Shown here one piece after another: positions 7,631-18,558 of a DNA stretch of 64,000 nucleotides (positions are counted from its first letter, which is position 1; each line of letters begins with the position of its first letter). Under the pieces are notes generated by a model, which was not told the origin of the DNA, did not search any database, and saw only the letters and a program-made list of their open reading frames with translations. The position numbers and the translations under genes were made by a program. The DNA comes from CAMPKL01 sp963817465 (GTDB lineage Bacteria > Acidobacteriota > Terriglobia > Bryobacterales > UBA6623): NCBI GenBank assembly GCA_963817465.1, contig CAWFOP010000014.1, forward strand, positions 930,001-994,000, in the 5' to 3' direction.

Positions 7631-8969
7631 GCAAATCGAAGCACACATCGAGCGACTCGCCGCTTCGCAGCCAGCGTTGCGGCTCGAGTCCCTTCCCTTC
7701 GAGGACGGGAACGGTCTTGCCTTCGTAGGAGACCAGGACTTGGCGCGGCGCGGCTGCGCCGGACAGGCGCACGGTGAACTCCGGGCAGCGGTACGGCGCG
7801 TCGAAGCTCAAGCCATCGCTCGAGCGCGAGATCGCCGTCAGCTCCTTCGCGGCCCAGTAGCGCGAGAGCTCGCTGAGCTTCATCCAGCGCAGATTGTCGA
7901 AGCGCTGGTTCAGGCGCCGGACGACTTCCTGAAAGACCTGGAAGCCGGTCTCCTCGCCGCTCCAGTAGATGCCGGTCCAGTGGCTGACCAGGCAGGCCGG
8001 CTCGCCGCGCTCGATGACGTCGACCAGGCGCCCGGACTGCAGGTCCGGCGTGATGTAGCGGTCGGGATGGCCGCGGTCTTCGCAATTCCAGCCGCCGGTC
8101 CAGTCGCCCGTGCAGCCGTAGATCGAGACGACGCAACGCGGATCGTCCGTCCCCAGGCCTGAAGCGTACTCGACGCGCGGCGCGACGCTCTGGTCACCCT
8201 CGGAGAACAGGTCGCGGAAGTAGTGCGAGATCTCGGCCTGGTAGACGTCGCGCAACGACTCGCGCGTGGCCATCGCCAGGTTCTGGCGCGCTTTGCTGCC
8301 GAAGCCGCCGGGCGTGGTGAGGCCTTCGCAGGGCAGGTCGATGTTGTGCAGGATTTGGAGCGCATAGCGCATGTACTCGGCCAACTCGTCCGCCGAGCGC
8401 CCGACGCTCCAGCCCCAGTTCTCCATGTAATCCGGCGTGCGGTCGGGGTAGGGGTGGCCGGTCTTGGTGTCGATGACCCAAGTGTGGGTGACCATCTCGG
8501 GATGGATGTCCCAGTCGCGCGAAACGCGCTCGCGCACGAGCTTGATGGAGTCATCGAGCTGCTTGCCGGTCCAGCCGGGCAGGATGCGATCGAGCCGCCC
8601 GACGCACGCCGGGAACGGCACGACCGAGTACTTGCCCTTGACGCCGTGCTCGCCGCACCAATCGACGAACTTGCGCACGAAATCGTCAGGAATCTCGTCG
8701 GGCCAGGTCTCCCACGGGTCGCGCCGCCGGCCGTTGCTCCCGAACGCCTCGTAGAAGTGCGGCGAGGCGAACTTGTTGAGGTTCACCAGGCAGGTCGCAT
8801 CGTCAATGATGTACGAGAGCGGAACGAGCCCGCGCGGGTTGATGACCTGGACCGAGGGGTCCTGGGTTGGGCGCTCGCCCAGGGGCGGCAGCTCGGTGAC
8901 GGGCGTCTGCGCGAAGGCGGAAGACGCGGCTAGACCTGCGGATGCAGCAAGGAACGAGCGGCGGTTCAC
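7599..8969 (-). CDS. Tat-exported protein, polysaccharide deacetylase-like fold (unrecognised family)
   Basis: 456 residues with a twin-arginine signal (NRRSFLAASAGLAASSAFAQ). The first part (LVPLSYIIDDATCLVNL, then DDFVRKFVDWCGEHGVKGKYSVVPF, then HPEMVTHTW) resembles NodB-type carbohydrate deacetylases, where Asp and His residues bind a metal. The C-terminal 70 residues look like a separate small beta domain (FTVRLSGAAAPRQVLVSYEGK). I do not recognise a named family, so the substrate is unknown. Its 3' end overlaps the convergent sortase by 32 bp. A start ATG at 8967-8969 places the RR pair at residues 3-4, as expected for a Tat signal. Confidence 0.65.
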   Translation of the reverse strand: MNRRSFLAASAGLAASSAFAQTPVTELPPLGERPTQDPSVQVINPRGLVPLSYIIDDATCLVNLNKFASPHFYEAFGSNGRRRDPWETWPDEIPDDFVRKFVDWCGEHGVKGKYSVVPFPACVGRLDRILPGWTGKQLDDSIKLVRERVSRDWDIHPEMVTHTWVIDTKTGHPYPDRTPDYMENWGWSVGRSADELAEYMRYALQILHNIDLPCEGLTTPGGFGSKARQNLAMATRESLRDVYQAEISHYFRDLFSEGDQSVAPRVEYASGLGTDDPRCVVSIYGCTGDWTGGWNCEDRGHPDRYITPDLQSGRLVDVIERGEPACLVSHWTGIYWSGEETGFQVFQEVVRRLNQRFDNLRWMKLSELSRYWAAKELTAISRSSDGLSFDAPYRCPEFTVRLSGAAAPRQVLVSYEGKTVPVLEGKGLEPQRWLRSGESLDVCFDLPKGRSRLLFG

Positions 8970-8983
8970 TGGTAGATATTAGC

Positions 8984-9238
8984 TTATTGGGGCTCGTCTT
9001 CCGCGTCGCCGAGGTGAAACTGGATATGTGCGCGGAGATACTCCAGTGCGTCTTCGTCCGGCGTGTCGATGATCCCGCACTCGCCGAGAATCTCGAACCA
9101 GTAGTCGGTGCTAATCTCCCCGTCAACAAGGCCGTCGGGCCCCTCGAGAATTCGAAGCGTATCCCAAAGATCGAATGTTAACTGAACTGCTTGCCCAAGT
9201 ACCCTGCGAACTTCCGCATCGGGCATTTTATCGGCCAT
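8984..9238 (-). CDS. Small acidic protein of unknown function
   Basis: 84 residues, strongly acidic, with no signal peptide or membrane span; the C-terminal third reads DEDALEYLRAHIQFHLGDAEDEPQ. The start is well supported: AGGAG lies 6 nt before the ATG at 9236-9238. It lies 66 bp downstream of the TGA-interrupted small gene (9305-9547) on the same strand, and both have strong ribosome-binding sites, so they may be co-transcribed. I do not recognise a family. Confidence 0.6.
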   Translation of the reverse strand: MADKMPDAEVRRVLGQAVQLTFDLWDTLRILEGPDGLVDGEISTDYWFEILGECGIIDTPDEDALEYLRAHIQFHLGDAEDEPQ

Positions 9239-9304
9239 TGCAAACTCCTGCGATCCTTATCGACGCAGTTGCATTGGCCTAGAGTGCACACCCAGAGTCG
9301 CGCG

Positions 9305-9547
9305 CTACAGCCCTGGAAATGTCTTCTTGATAGCGTCCAGCAGCTGACCGGCCATCTCTTCGTTGAATTGGAGGGTCTGACTGACGGTCCCAACTTGCTT
9401 GCGCTCCGGCGACCCGAAGCTCGTTAGTTGCAGTAGACGCTCTCCGGTTTCCTGGTCTACAAAAGAGCCGCCTCACACTCGGACGTCGTCCGATGCTTCT
9501 TTGCATCTTTCCTTGGAGACAACGTCAAACTTAGTTACAACGGCCAT
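9305..9547 (-). pseudogene. Small gene interrupted by an in-frame TGA at codon 25
   Basis: A GGAGG (9553-9557) sits 5 nt before the ATG at 9545-9547. Translation gives MAVVTKFDVVSKERCKEASDDVRV, then TGA (9473-9475). The same frame then runs on without interruption for 55 codons of protein-like sequence (GGSFVDQETGERLLQLTSFG, later GTVSQTLQFNEEMAGQLLDAIKKTF) to a TAG. Read through, it would be an 80-residue protein. The downstream part has no good start codon of its own. It could be a nonsense-mutated gene, an assembly substitution, or stop-codon readthrough. I do not recognise the family. Confidence 0.6.
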
Positions 9548-9571
9548 GCGCACCTCCTTGCGCATGCCCGT

Positions 9572-12166
<2,595 letters not shown>

Positions 12167-12280
12167 GTGCTAAATTCTCCAGGGAAGGAATGCGTTAAAC
12201 CATTGATTATAGCAGATTTGAGGGCTCTACCGGCCAGGCGGAAGTCGCGCAGAGCTGCGCGGATTGGAGGCGGCGGCGGG

Positions 12281-12523
12281 CTACGGCCGGTCGCCGTAAA
12301 CGATCTCGTCGACGCGGCTCGACAGGTCAGCCTCTTCATCGCGGATGAAGCCGCGGAGACGGCTAAGCGGAGCCGGACCGGGCCGCACGGCGCGCAAGCG
12401 CTCCAGCCTTTCGCGGGCGGCCCTTCGAAAGAACTCCGCCGCGGATTCGCCTGACTCCTCGGCCTCAAACTTGACCGAAGCCATCAGCTCATCAGGCAGC
12501 GTAAGGCTGAACTTGACGCTCAC
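12281..12523 (-). CDS. Ribbon-helix-helix (CopG-like) DNA-binding protein
   Basis: 80 residues. The N-terminus (SVKFSLTLPDELMASVKFEA, then ESAAEFFRRAARERLERL) has the strand-helix-helix pattern of ribbon-helix-helix repressors and antitoxins: a short beta strand, then PDEL starting helix A. The C-terminal half (RLRGFIRDEEADLSSRVDEI) could be a toxin- or effector-binding tail. No toxin gene is adjacent: gyrA is downstream on the same strand and an esterase lies divergently upstream. The start is GTG, without a strong ribosome-binding site. A solitary regulator or an orphan antitoxin are both possible. Confidence 0.6.
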   Translation of the reverse strand: MSVKFSLTLPDELMASVKFEAEESGESAAEFFRRAARERLERLRAVRPGPAPLSRLRGFIRDEEADLSSRVDEIVYGDRP

Positions 12524-12620
12524 TTCATCAGCTTAGTTCACATTGCTCCTACAGCCGTCGGACAGAAATTCATGGCCGGAGCTACCTATCACCGGCGTCC
12601 TGCCGCTACAGTATTGCGTC

Positions 12621-13514
12621 ATGCACCGCCGAATCCTGCTCACCCTCGCCTTGTTTGCGATAGCGGCTCCCGCTCAGGAGTCCGCTTTTGACTTCGCGGC
12701 CACCATAGCGAACCGCTATGCGAAGTCCCAAGACGTGGTCTACTCCATCGGGGACGGATACGAAAACCGCCTCGACGTCTATCAGTTGCGCGACGCCGAC
12801 GGCCCGCGGCCGACCGTTGTCTATATCCACGGCGGCGGCTGGACCGGCGGCACGAAAGAAAGCTCCGTCTTCAACCTGCTCCCGTACATGCGTCTCGGCT
12901 TCAACGCCGTCAACGTGGAATACCGCCTCGCGCGCAACGCCCTCGCCCCCGCCGCGGTCGCCGACTGCCGCTGCGCCCTGCGCTGGGTCTTCGCCAACGC
13001 CGAACGCTACGGCTTCGACACCACCAAGATCGTCGTCACCGGCGGCTCGGCCGGCGGCCACCTGGCGCTTACCACCGGCATGCTTCCCAAGGACGCCGGG
13101 CTCGACTTCGAGTGCAACAACGGCCCTCACGACATCGAGATGCCGGTCGCCGCGATCGTCAACTGGTACGGCATCACCGACGTCAACGACTTGCTGTTCG
13201 GCAAGCCCAATGAAAAGAGCTACGCCGTGCGCTGGCTCGGCAGCCTGCCGAACAAGGAAGAGGTCGCGCGCCGCGTCTCGCCGCTGACGTACGTGCGCAA
13301 AGGCCTGCCGCCGATCCTGACGATCCACGGCGACGCCGACCCGACCGTCCCCTATACGCACGCGCTGCGCCTCCAAAAAGCGCTCGACGAAAAGGGCGTG
13401 CCCAACCAGCTCTATACCGTCCCGGGCGGCAAGCACGGCGGATTTACGCAAGAGCAGTACAAAAAGATCTACGCCGTGGTCGAGACCTTCCTGCGAGATC
13501 ACGGAGTGCTCTGA
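12621..13514 (+). CDS. Exported alpha/beta hydrolase (esterase/lipase family)
   Basis: 297 residues with an N-terminal signal peptide (RRILLTLALFAIAAPAQ). The active-site elements of the hormone-sensitive-lipase/BD-FAE-like esterases are all present: oxyanion motif HGGGW (residues 70-74), nucleophile Ser143 in GGSAGG, an Asp in HGDADPTVPY and a His in GGKHGG. The reading frame is open 78 nt further upstream, but the ATG at 12621 begins exactly at the signal peptide. A TACAGT hexamer ends 8 nt before it, so the transcript may be nearly leaderless. It probably cleaves an ester of a carbohydrate or other small carboxylic ester; the substrate cannot be told. Confidence 0.85.
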   Translation: MHRRILLTLALFAIAAPAQESAFDFAATIANRYAKSQDVVYSIGDGYENRLDVYQLRDADGPRPTVVYIHGGGWTGGTKESSVFNLLPYMRLGFNAVNVEYRLARNALAPAAVADCRCALRWVFANAERYGFDTTKIVVTGGSAGGHLALTTGMLPKDAGLDFECNNGPHDIEMPVAAIVNWYGITDVNDLLFGKPNEKSYAVRWLGSLPNKEEVARRVSPLTYVRKGLPPILTIHGDADPTVPYTHALRLQKALDEKGVPNQLYTVPGGKHGGFTQEQYKKIYAVVETFLRDHGVL

Positions 13515-13616
13515 GTGAGAAGGAGGCCATGGCATGCGCGCCTTAGGTCCTCCGCCTTACAGGAGCTGTTGCACCCGTACTGTATTCTAAGAACGGTTCC
13601 GAACGAGGCGAACCGA

Positions 13617-15455
13617 ATGGGCCATAGATCGTTTTCTCTCATCGTCTTAGCGGCGTTGATCGCTGTAAGTGTCGCCGCACAGTCGCCCCCGGTCGCCGGC
13701 CCGGTCGACATCCTGCCGCTCGACCAAGTCAAGCCGGGAATGGAGGCCGTCGCCTGGACAACCTTCAACGGCGAAGAGGCCGAGCCTGTGCCGATTGAGA
13801 TTCTCGGCGTGATGCGCAACATGTGGGGCCCGCGGCAGGACATCATCCTGGCCAAGATGGGCGGCAAGGCGGCGCGCACCAACGTCGCCGCCGGGATGAG
13901 CGGCAGCCCCGTTTACTACCAAGGCCGTTTAGTCGGGGCCGTCTCTTTGCGATTCAGCACGTTCTCGCCCGACGCCATCGCCGGGATCACTCCGATCGAG
14001 CTAATGCTCGAGATCAACGAGTACGACCGTTCGACGCCCCTGCAAGCCGCGCTGCCGGTGGAGACGCCGGCCGCTGCCGCGAACGGACCCGAGCTCGCCC
14101 AAGCCGTTTGGGCCAACCGCGGCGCCGAGCTCAAGACTCCCGCATCGCCCATGCCGGGCGTGACCGCTATCGAGACGCCGCTCGCGTTCTCGGGCATGCA
14201 GGCCGGAACGATCGACCTGTTCGCCGGCGCCTTCCGCGCGCAGGGCGTGCCCGTGATGGCGGGCGGCGCCGCCGCGGCTCGCACGATGTCGACCATCGAC
14301 CCTATCGGCAAGCTGCGTCCCGGCGAGCCTATCGCGGTCGTGCTGATGTCGGGCGACATGTCCGCGACCGCCCTGGGCACGACGTCCTACAACGACGGCG
14401 AAAAGATTCTCGCCTTCGGCCATCCGATGTTCAATTCCGGCCCGCTCGCCGCGCCGATCGCGACCGCCGAAGTGATCCACGTGCTGGCCTCGCAGCTCAA
14501 TCCGGTCAAACTCGCCAACGCCAGCTCGATCGTCGGCGCGCTGCGCCAAGACCGGCACTCGGGAATCATGGGCGTTCTCGGCGAGTCGGCCAAGATGATC
14601 CCGGTCAACATCCACGTGCGCTCGTTCGACGACCAAGAGACGGTCATCTCGAGCAAAGACCTCGCGGTCCAGCTCTTGCAAAACGAGAAGTGGACGCCGC
14701 AACTGCTGATGATGGCGCTGTTCAACTCGATGTTCGGCATGAACGACTTCGCCGAGGAGGCGACCTTCCGTCTCAACGCCAAGTTCGACGTCCAGGGCGC
14801 CGACGAGCTGTCGTACCGCACCATGCAGACCGTCACCGGCGCCCCCATGCCCGCGCCGCTGCTGCTCGCCGGTTCGGTGGCCAGCCGTCTGAGCCTGCTG
14901 TTCACCAACACCCGCGAGACGCCGCGCATCGAGAAGATGGACGTCAGCATCGACCTGCTGCCCAAGCGCCGCCTGACCACGATCGAGCAGGTGTGGCTCA
15001 ATAGCCGCCGCGCGCGCCCCGGCGACGAGGTCACCGGCAAGGTCATCCTGCAGCCCTATCGCGGCAAACGCGAAGAGCGCGAGTTCAAGATCCGCGTTCC
15101 CGAGAGCGCCCCCAAAGGCCGCCTCGTGCTGACCGTCAGCGATTCGTCAGCTCACAATCTGCGCCGCCGCGCCGCCGCCGCCAGCAATCGCTCGCTGAGC
15201 TTGCCCGAGACGGTTTCGCTGCTCAACCAAGAGCGCGCCAACGACCACATTTACATTGCTCTGATGGATCGCGGGGCCTCGGCTTCGCTCGACGACCGTT
15301 CGCTGCCGAACGTTCCGCTGACGGCGCTCAATGTGATGCGCCCCTCCGCGCAGGGCCGGCTGCAGCTCGAGCCGGGCGCGCCGCTGGCTGAAACGTCCAT
15401 CGCGCTCGACTCGATTGTGGAAGGGTCGCGCGCGTTGGCGCTTGAGATCCAATAA
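13617..15455 (+). CDS. Secreted SpoIVB-type (S55) serine peptidase domain protein
   Basis: 612 residues with a signal peptide (SFSLIVLAALIAVSVAAQ). The N-terminal 200 residues carry an S55-like peptidase domain. It begins with the substrate-binding stretch LDQVKPGMEAVAWT and includes GMSGSPVYYQGRLVGAVS around residues 93-110, the nucleophile region of SpoIVB peptidases. The rest (about 400 residues) is a large beta-rich region I do not recognise. The S55 domain is known from SpoIVB sporulation signalling, but similar secreted proteins occur in non-sporulating Acidobacteria, where the target is unknown. The ATG at 13617 was chosen because the signal peptide starts there. The beta-propeller gene follows 17 bp later, suggesting an operon. 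Confidence 0.75.
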   Translation: MGHRSFSLIVLAALIAVSVAAQSPPVAGPVDILPLDQVKPGMEAVAWTTFNGEEAEPVPIEILGVMRNMWGPRQDIILAKMGGKAARTNVAAGMSGSPVYYQGRLVGAVSLRFSTFSPDAIAGITPIELMLEINEYDRSTPLQAALPVETPAAAANGPELAQAVWANRGAELKTPASPMPGVTAIETPLAFSGMQAGTIDLFAGAFRAQGVPVMAGGAAAARTMSTIDPIGKLRPGEPIAVVLMSGDMSATALGTTSYNDGEKILAFGHPMFNSGPLAAPIATAEVIHVLASQLNPVKLANASSIVGALRQDRHSGIMGVLGESAKMIPVNIHVRSFDDQETVISSKDLAVQLLQNEKWTPQLLMMALFNSMFGMNDFAEEATFRLNAKFDVQGADELSYRTMQTVTGAPMPAPLLLAGSVASRLSLLFTNTRETPRIEKMDVSIDLLPKRRLTTIEQVWLNSRRARPGDEVTGKVILQPYRGKREEREFKIRVPESAPKGRLVLTVSDSSAHNLRRRAAAASNRSLSLPETVSLLNQERANDHIYIALMDRGASASLDDRSLPNVPLTALNVMRPSAQGRLQLEPGAPLAETSIALDSIVEGSRALALEIQ

Positions 15456-15472
15456 AGACCAGGTTACGTCGG

Positions 15473-17632
15473 ATGAAAAATTCGCTCTCTCGCGTCGCGC
15501 TCGTCGTCGCTGCGTCGGTCTGCTCGCTCCTCTCCGCTCAACAGACGAAGATTTGGGAGCAAACCTCCTTCAGCGATTTTGAGAAGGGAACGCCCGACCG
15601 CATCAGCATCCGCAGCGACGGCGCTTTGGAGTTGGCGCCCCGGCTGCACGACCTGTACGAGGCCCCGGAGTCGTACCTGTGGGACGTCGTCGTCGCGTCG
15701 TCCGGAACCGTCTATGCGGCGGCCGGCCCCGAGGCGGTCGTCTTCAAGCTGGAACCGGGCGGCGAAGCCTCGAAGTTCTTTGAGGCCGACGCCATCGAGG
15801 TACACGCCCTGGCGCTCGGCGCCGAGGGCGCTCTGTTCGCCGCCACCTCGCCCGACGCCAAGATCTACCGCATCGCGCCCGACGGCGCCTCCTCGATCTA
15901 CTACGATCCGCAGGCCTCCTACGTGTGGGACATGGCGATCGGCCCGGACGGCGCGCTGTATGTCGCGACCGGCGACGAGGGCAAGATTCATCGGGTGACC
16001 GCGCAGAACCAGGGCGCGGTCTTCTACGAAACCGGCGAGACGCACGTTCGTTCGATCGCGTTCGACTCCGAGGGCCGTCTCGTCGCCGGCACCGATCCGG
16101 GCGGGCTGATTTTGCGCATCACCGAATCTAACGGCGCCGCCCACGGATTCGTGCTCTACCAATCGCCGAAAAAAGAAGTGACCGCGGTCCTCGCCGCCCC
16201 CGACGGGTCGGTTTATGCGGCGGGAGTCGGCAATCGGACGGGCTCGCCTGCGTCGACGAGCACGTCGACGCAATCGACGTCGAGCACGTCGCAGCCGGAA
16301 GGCGGATCGCCGTCCGGTTCTCCGCAGGCCGCGCCGCCTTCGCTGCCTTCCGCGTCCGCGGTCGCGCTGCGGGTCAGCGGCGGCAGCGAAGTTGTGCGCA
16401 TCGCACCCGACGGCGAGCCCCGCCAGGTTTGGTCCGACAACGAGGCGATCGTCTATTCGCTCGGCTTCGACGGCGAGAAACGGCTGCTCATCGGCACTGG
16501 GAACGAGGGGCGTCTCTATCGCCTCGAGTCGAGCGAACGCTATTCGCTGGTGCTGGCGACCCCGTCGAACCAGATCACCGCCATGGCCTCGACGAACGAC
16601 GGCGGGGTGATCCTCGCCGCCAGCAACATCGGCAAGCTCCACAAGCTGGGCCCCGAGATCGCCTCCGAGGGCGTGTTCGAGTCCGACGTGTTTGACGCCG
16701 ACTTGTTCACCCGCTGGGGCGCGCTCGAAGCCGACCCCGCAGGCGCCGGCGCCCTGGCCGTGCGCAGCGGCAACCTCGATCGCCCGGCGCGCACGTGGAG
16801 CGACTGGTCTGACTCCGGCGAGGCGCCTCCGGCCCGCTTCGCCCAGTGGAAGGCGACGCTGCGCGCGTCCGGGCAAACTTCGCCCGAGCTCGACGCCGTG
16901 CGCCTTTACTACCGGCCCGCCAACAGCAAGCCGCGCATCGAGGAACTCGAGCTGACGCCCCCCAACTATCGGTTTCCGCCGAAGCGCCCGTCGGTCGCGC
17001 CCCGCACTCTGACCCTGTCCCCGATCGGCTCGAGCAGCGTCAGCCGCCGCGGCGCCCGCGCGCAACAGCCGCCCCAGATTCTGACTCAAGCCGCCGGCAG
17101 CCTGGGCGTGCGTTGGTCGGCCGAGGACGCCAACGACGACGATCTGATCGCCAAAGTCGAGATCCAGGGGATCGGCGAGAGCGGCTGGATCTTGCTCGAG
17201 GATGACATCGAAGACACCGAGTTCAACTTCGATTCCGACGCCTTTGCCGACGGCCGCTACCGCTTGCGGGTGACCGTCAGCGACAGCCCGTCCAACGCGC
17301 CGGCCGAAGCTCTCGAGGATTCGCGCATCAGCGAGCCCTTCCTCATCGACAACTCCGCGCCGACCATCGCCGATCTGACCGCGACGCGCGACGGCGACTC
17401 GCTCCAAATCCGCTTCCGCGCCTCCGATTCCGCCAGCAAGATCGAGAGCGCCGAGTACTCGATCAACGGCGGAGACTGGCGGCCGGCCCTGCCCGCCTCG
17501 GGCTTGTTCGACGCTCAGGAGCTGGCCTTCGATTTCGCCGCCGAAGGCGGCCAGGCGCCGCAGCATGTGGTGGCCGTGCGCGTCTTCGACTCGCGCGAGA
17601 ATACCGCGGCGGCCAAGACCGTAGTCCCTTGA
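15473..17632 (+). CDS. Secreted beta-propeller protein
   Basis: 719 residues with a signal peptide (LVVAASVCSLLSAQ). Residues 50-370 hold repeated units of the form VWDMAIGPDGALYVATGDEGKI, typical of NHL/Vgb-like propeller blades. The blades are interrupted by a low-complexity linker rich in Ser, Thr, Pro and Gly around residues 260-300. The C-terminal third contains Ig-like segments (for example NSAPTIADLTATRDGDSLQI and SINGGDWRPA). There is no recognisable catalytic motif; it is probably a binding or scaffold protein of the periplasm or cell surface. It lies 17 bp behind the S55 gene and its stop overlaps the next start (TTGA), so all three genes are likely one operon. Confidence 0.75.
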   Translation: MKNSLSRVALVVAASVCSLLSAQQTKIWEQTSFSDFEKGTPDRISIRSDGALELAPRLHDLYEAPESYLWDVVVASSGTVYAAAGPEAVVFKLEPGGEASKFFEADAIEVHALALGAEGALFAATSPDAKIYRIAPDGASSIYYDPQASYVWDMAIGPDGALYVATGDEGKIHRVTAQNQGAVFYETGETHVRSIAFDSEGRLVAGTDPGGLILRITESNGAAHGFVLYQSPKKEVTAVLAAPDGSVYAAGVGNRTGSPASTSTSTQSTSSTSQPEGGSPSGSPQAAPPSLPSASAVALRVSGGSEVVRIAPDGEPRQVWSDNEAIVYSLGFDGEKRLLIGTGNEGRLYRLESSERYSLVLATPSNQITAMASTNDGGVILAASNIGKLHKLGPEIASEGVFESDVFDADLFTRWGALEADPAGAGALAVRSGNLDRPARTWSDWSDSGEAPPARFAQWKATLRASGQTSPELDAVRLYYRPANSKPRIEELELTPPNYRFPPKRPSVAPRTLTLSPIGSSSVSRRGARAQQPPQILTQAAGSLGVRWSAEDANDDDLIAKVEIQGIGESGWILLEDDIEDTEFNFDSDAFADGRYRLRVTVSDSPSNAPAEALEDSRISEPFLIDNSAPTIADLTATRDGDSLQIRFRASDSASKIESAEYSINGGDWRPALPASGLFDAQELAFDFAAEGGQAPQHVVAVRVFDSRENTAAAKTVVP

Positions 17633-18315
17633 CGCTCGACGCGCGCCTCGACGACCTGCGCAACGACCGCGCTCACGGCGCGCTCGACTTGGCGCTCATC
17701 GGCCTGGACATCGCCCGCGACTGGCGCGCCGCCGGCCGCTCGCTCGACGAATTGGCGGACCGCCTCCGCGGCATGCACCCGTCCATCGCCACGCTCGCCA
17801 ACCTGGCCTCCGCCATCGACGCGGGCCGCGACCTCGATGAGCTGCGCCGGAGCCTCGTCGAAGGCAACGCCCGTATCGCCTCACGCCTGCGCCGGCTCAT
17901 CCCGCCGCATCAAGCCATCGTGACCCTGAGCAACAGCTCGACCGTCCGCGCCGCGCTGCCCGTTCTCCGGCCGCGCCTCGTCGTCGTCCTCGAGTCGCTT
18001 CCGGGCGGGGAAGGCAAAGCCATGGCTGACGCCGTCAAGGCCCTCGAGGTCCGCCTCGAACCGGACGCCGCCATGGGCAAGATCGCCGCCGAGGTCGACT
18101 GCGCGCTGGTCGGCGTCGACTCATGCGACGACGCGGGCAATCTCATCCACAAGATCGGCACGCTGCCCCTGGCGCTCTGCTGCCGCCATGCCGGCAAGCC
18201 TTTTTACGCCGCCGGCCACAGCTTCAAGCGAACCGAGCACGTGCTCGAACCGCCCACGGATCCCCTCTTCGACCTCACTCCGCACGACCTCATCACCGCC
18301 CTCGTCACCGTCTGA
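17629..18315 (+). CDS. Protein related to eIF-2B alpha/beta/delta subunits (MtnA-like fold)
   Basis: 228 residues. An all-alpha N-terminal part is followed by a Rossmann-like domain with VTLSNSSTV, PRLVVVLESLPGGEG, DCALVGVDSCDDAGNLIHKIGTLPLA and GKPFYAAGHSFKR. These match the segments that in eIF-2B-like proteins and methylthioribose- or ribose-1,5-bisphosphate isomerases form the sugar-phosphate site, including the Asp of the GVD motif and the NKIGT-like stretch. It is shorter than MtnA (about 340 aa), so a sugar-phosphate isomerase role is only a guess. The TTG start overlaps the stop of the propeller gene by 4 bp, implying translational coupling. Confidence 0.7.
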   Translation: MTLDARLDDLRNDRAHGALDLALIGLDIARDWRAAGRSLDELADRLRGMHPSIATLANLASAIDAGRDLDELRRSLVEGNARIASRLRRLIPPHQAIVTLSNSSTVRAALPVLRPRLVVVLESLPGGEGKAMADAVKALEVRLEPDAAMGKIAAEVDCALVGVDSCDDAGNLIHKIGTLPLALCCRHAGKPFYAAGHSFKRTEHVLEPPTDPLFDLTPHDLITALVTV

Positions 18316-18333
18316 GGGAGGAGCAACGAACGG

Positions 18334-18435
18334 CCCCGGATCGAGCGGAGCGGAATCCGGGGATCGACTGGACGGAAAGTATTAGAAAGATTATCTTGGA
18401 TCGCGTTTTAAGACCCCGGGTTCCTCCACCCGGGG
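18334..18435. terminator. Two perfect hairpins between convergent genes
   Basis: CCCCGGAT (18334-18341) pairs exactly with ATCCGGGG (18355-18362). CCCCGGGT (18414-18421) pairs with ACCCGGGG (18428-18435) across a 6-nt loop. Both lie in the 243-bp gap where the eIF2B-like gene (plus) and gatB (minus) converge, so they probably end transcription from both sides. Neither has a clear U-run on the plus strand, so factor-independent termination is uncertain. I see nothing else in this gap. Confidence 0.45.
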
Positions 18436-18558
18436 CTGTCCGTTGCTTCGGTCCTCCGGACGAGGTCGCGCCGGCGTTTTCACACAGACTCATCGCTTAC
18501 TGACGTGGGCGGCTCTGCGGCGGCGAGGGTTTGGATATGGGCGAGGCGGGCGAATCGG

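Noticed and set aside
9470..9475. Selenocysteine at the in-frame TGA of the small gene.
   Set aside because: Only a 5-bp stem (GCTCT/AGAGC) with a 20-nt loop follows, there is no known selenoprotein motif, and no sel genes are in the window.
9279..9506. A 75-codon minus-strand frame overlapping the TGA-interrupted gene.
   Set aside because: It is Arg-rich and lacks a ribosome-binding site. The neighbouring frame has an ideal one and protein-like composition.
12281..12523. A toxin-antitoxin pair at the ribbon-helix-helix gene.
   Set aside because: No second small gene adjoins it on the same strand; gyrA and an esterase flank it.
15464..17566. A 700-codon open frame on the minus strand, antisense to the beta-propeller gene.
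   Set aside because: The plus-strand product has a signal peptide and blade repeats. The antisense product is Arg/Gly-rich with no recognisable domain.
18334..18435. A mobile repeat element in the gatB/eIF2B-like gap.
   Set aside because: The two hairpins have related GC-rich arms but different loops and no target duplication. They look like terminators of convergent genes.
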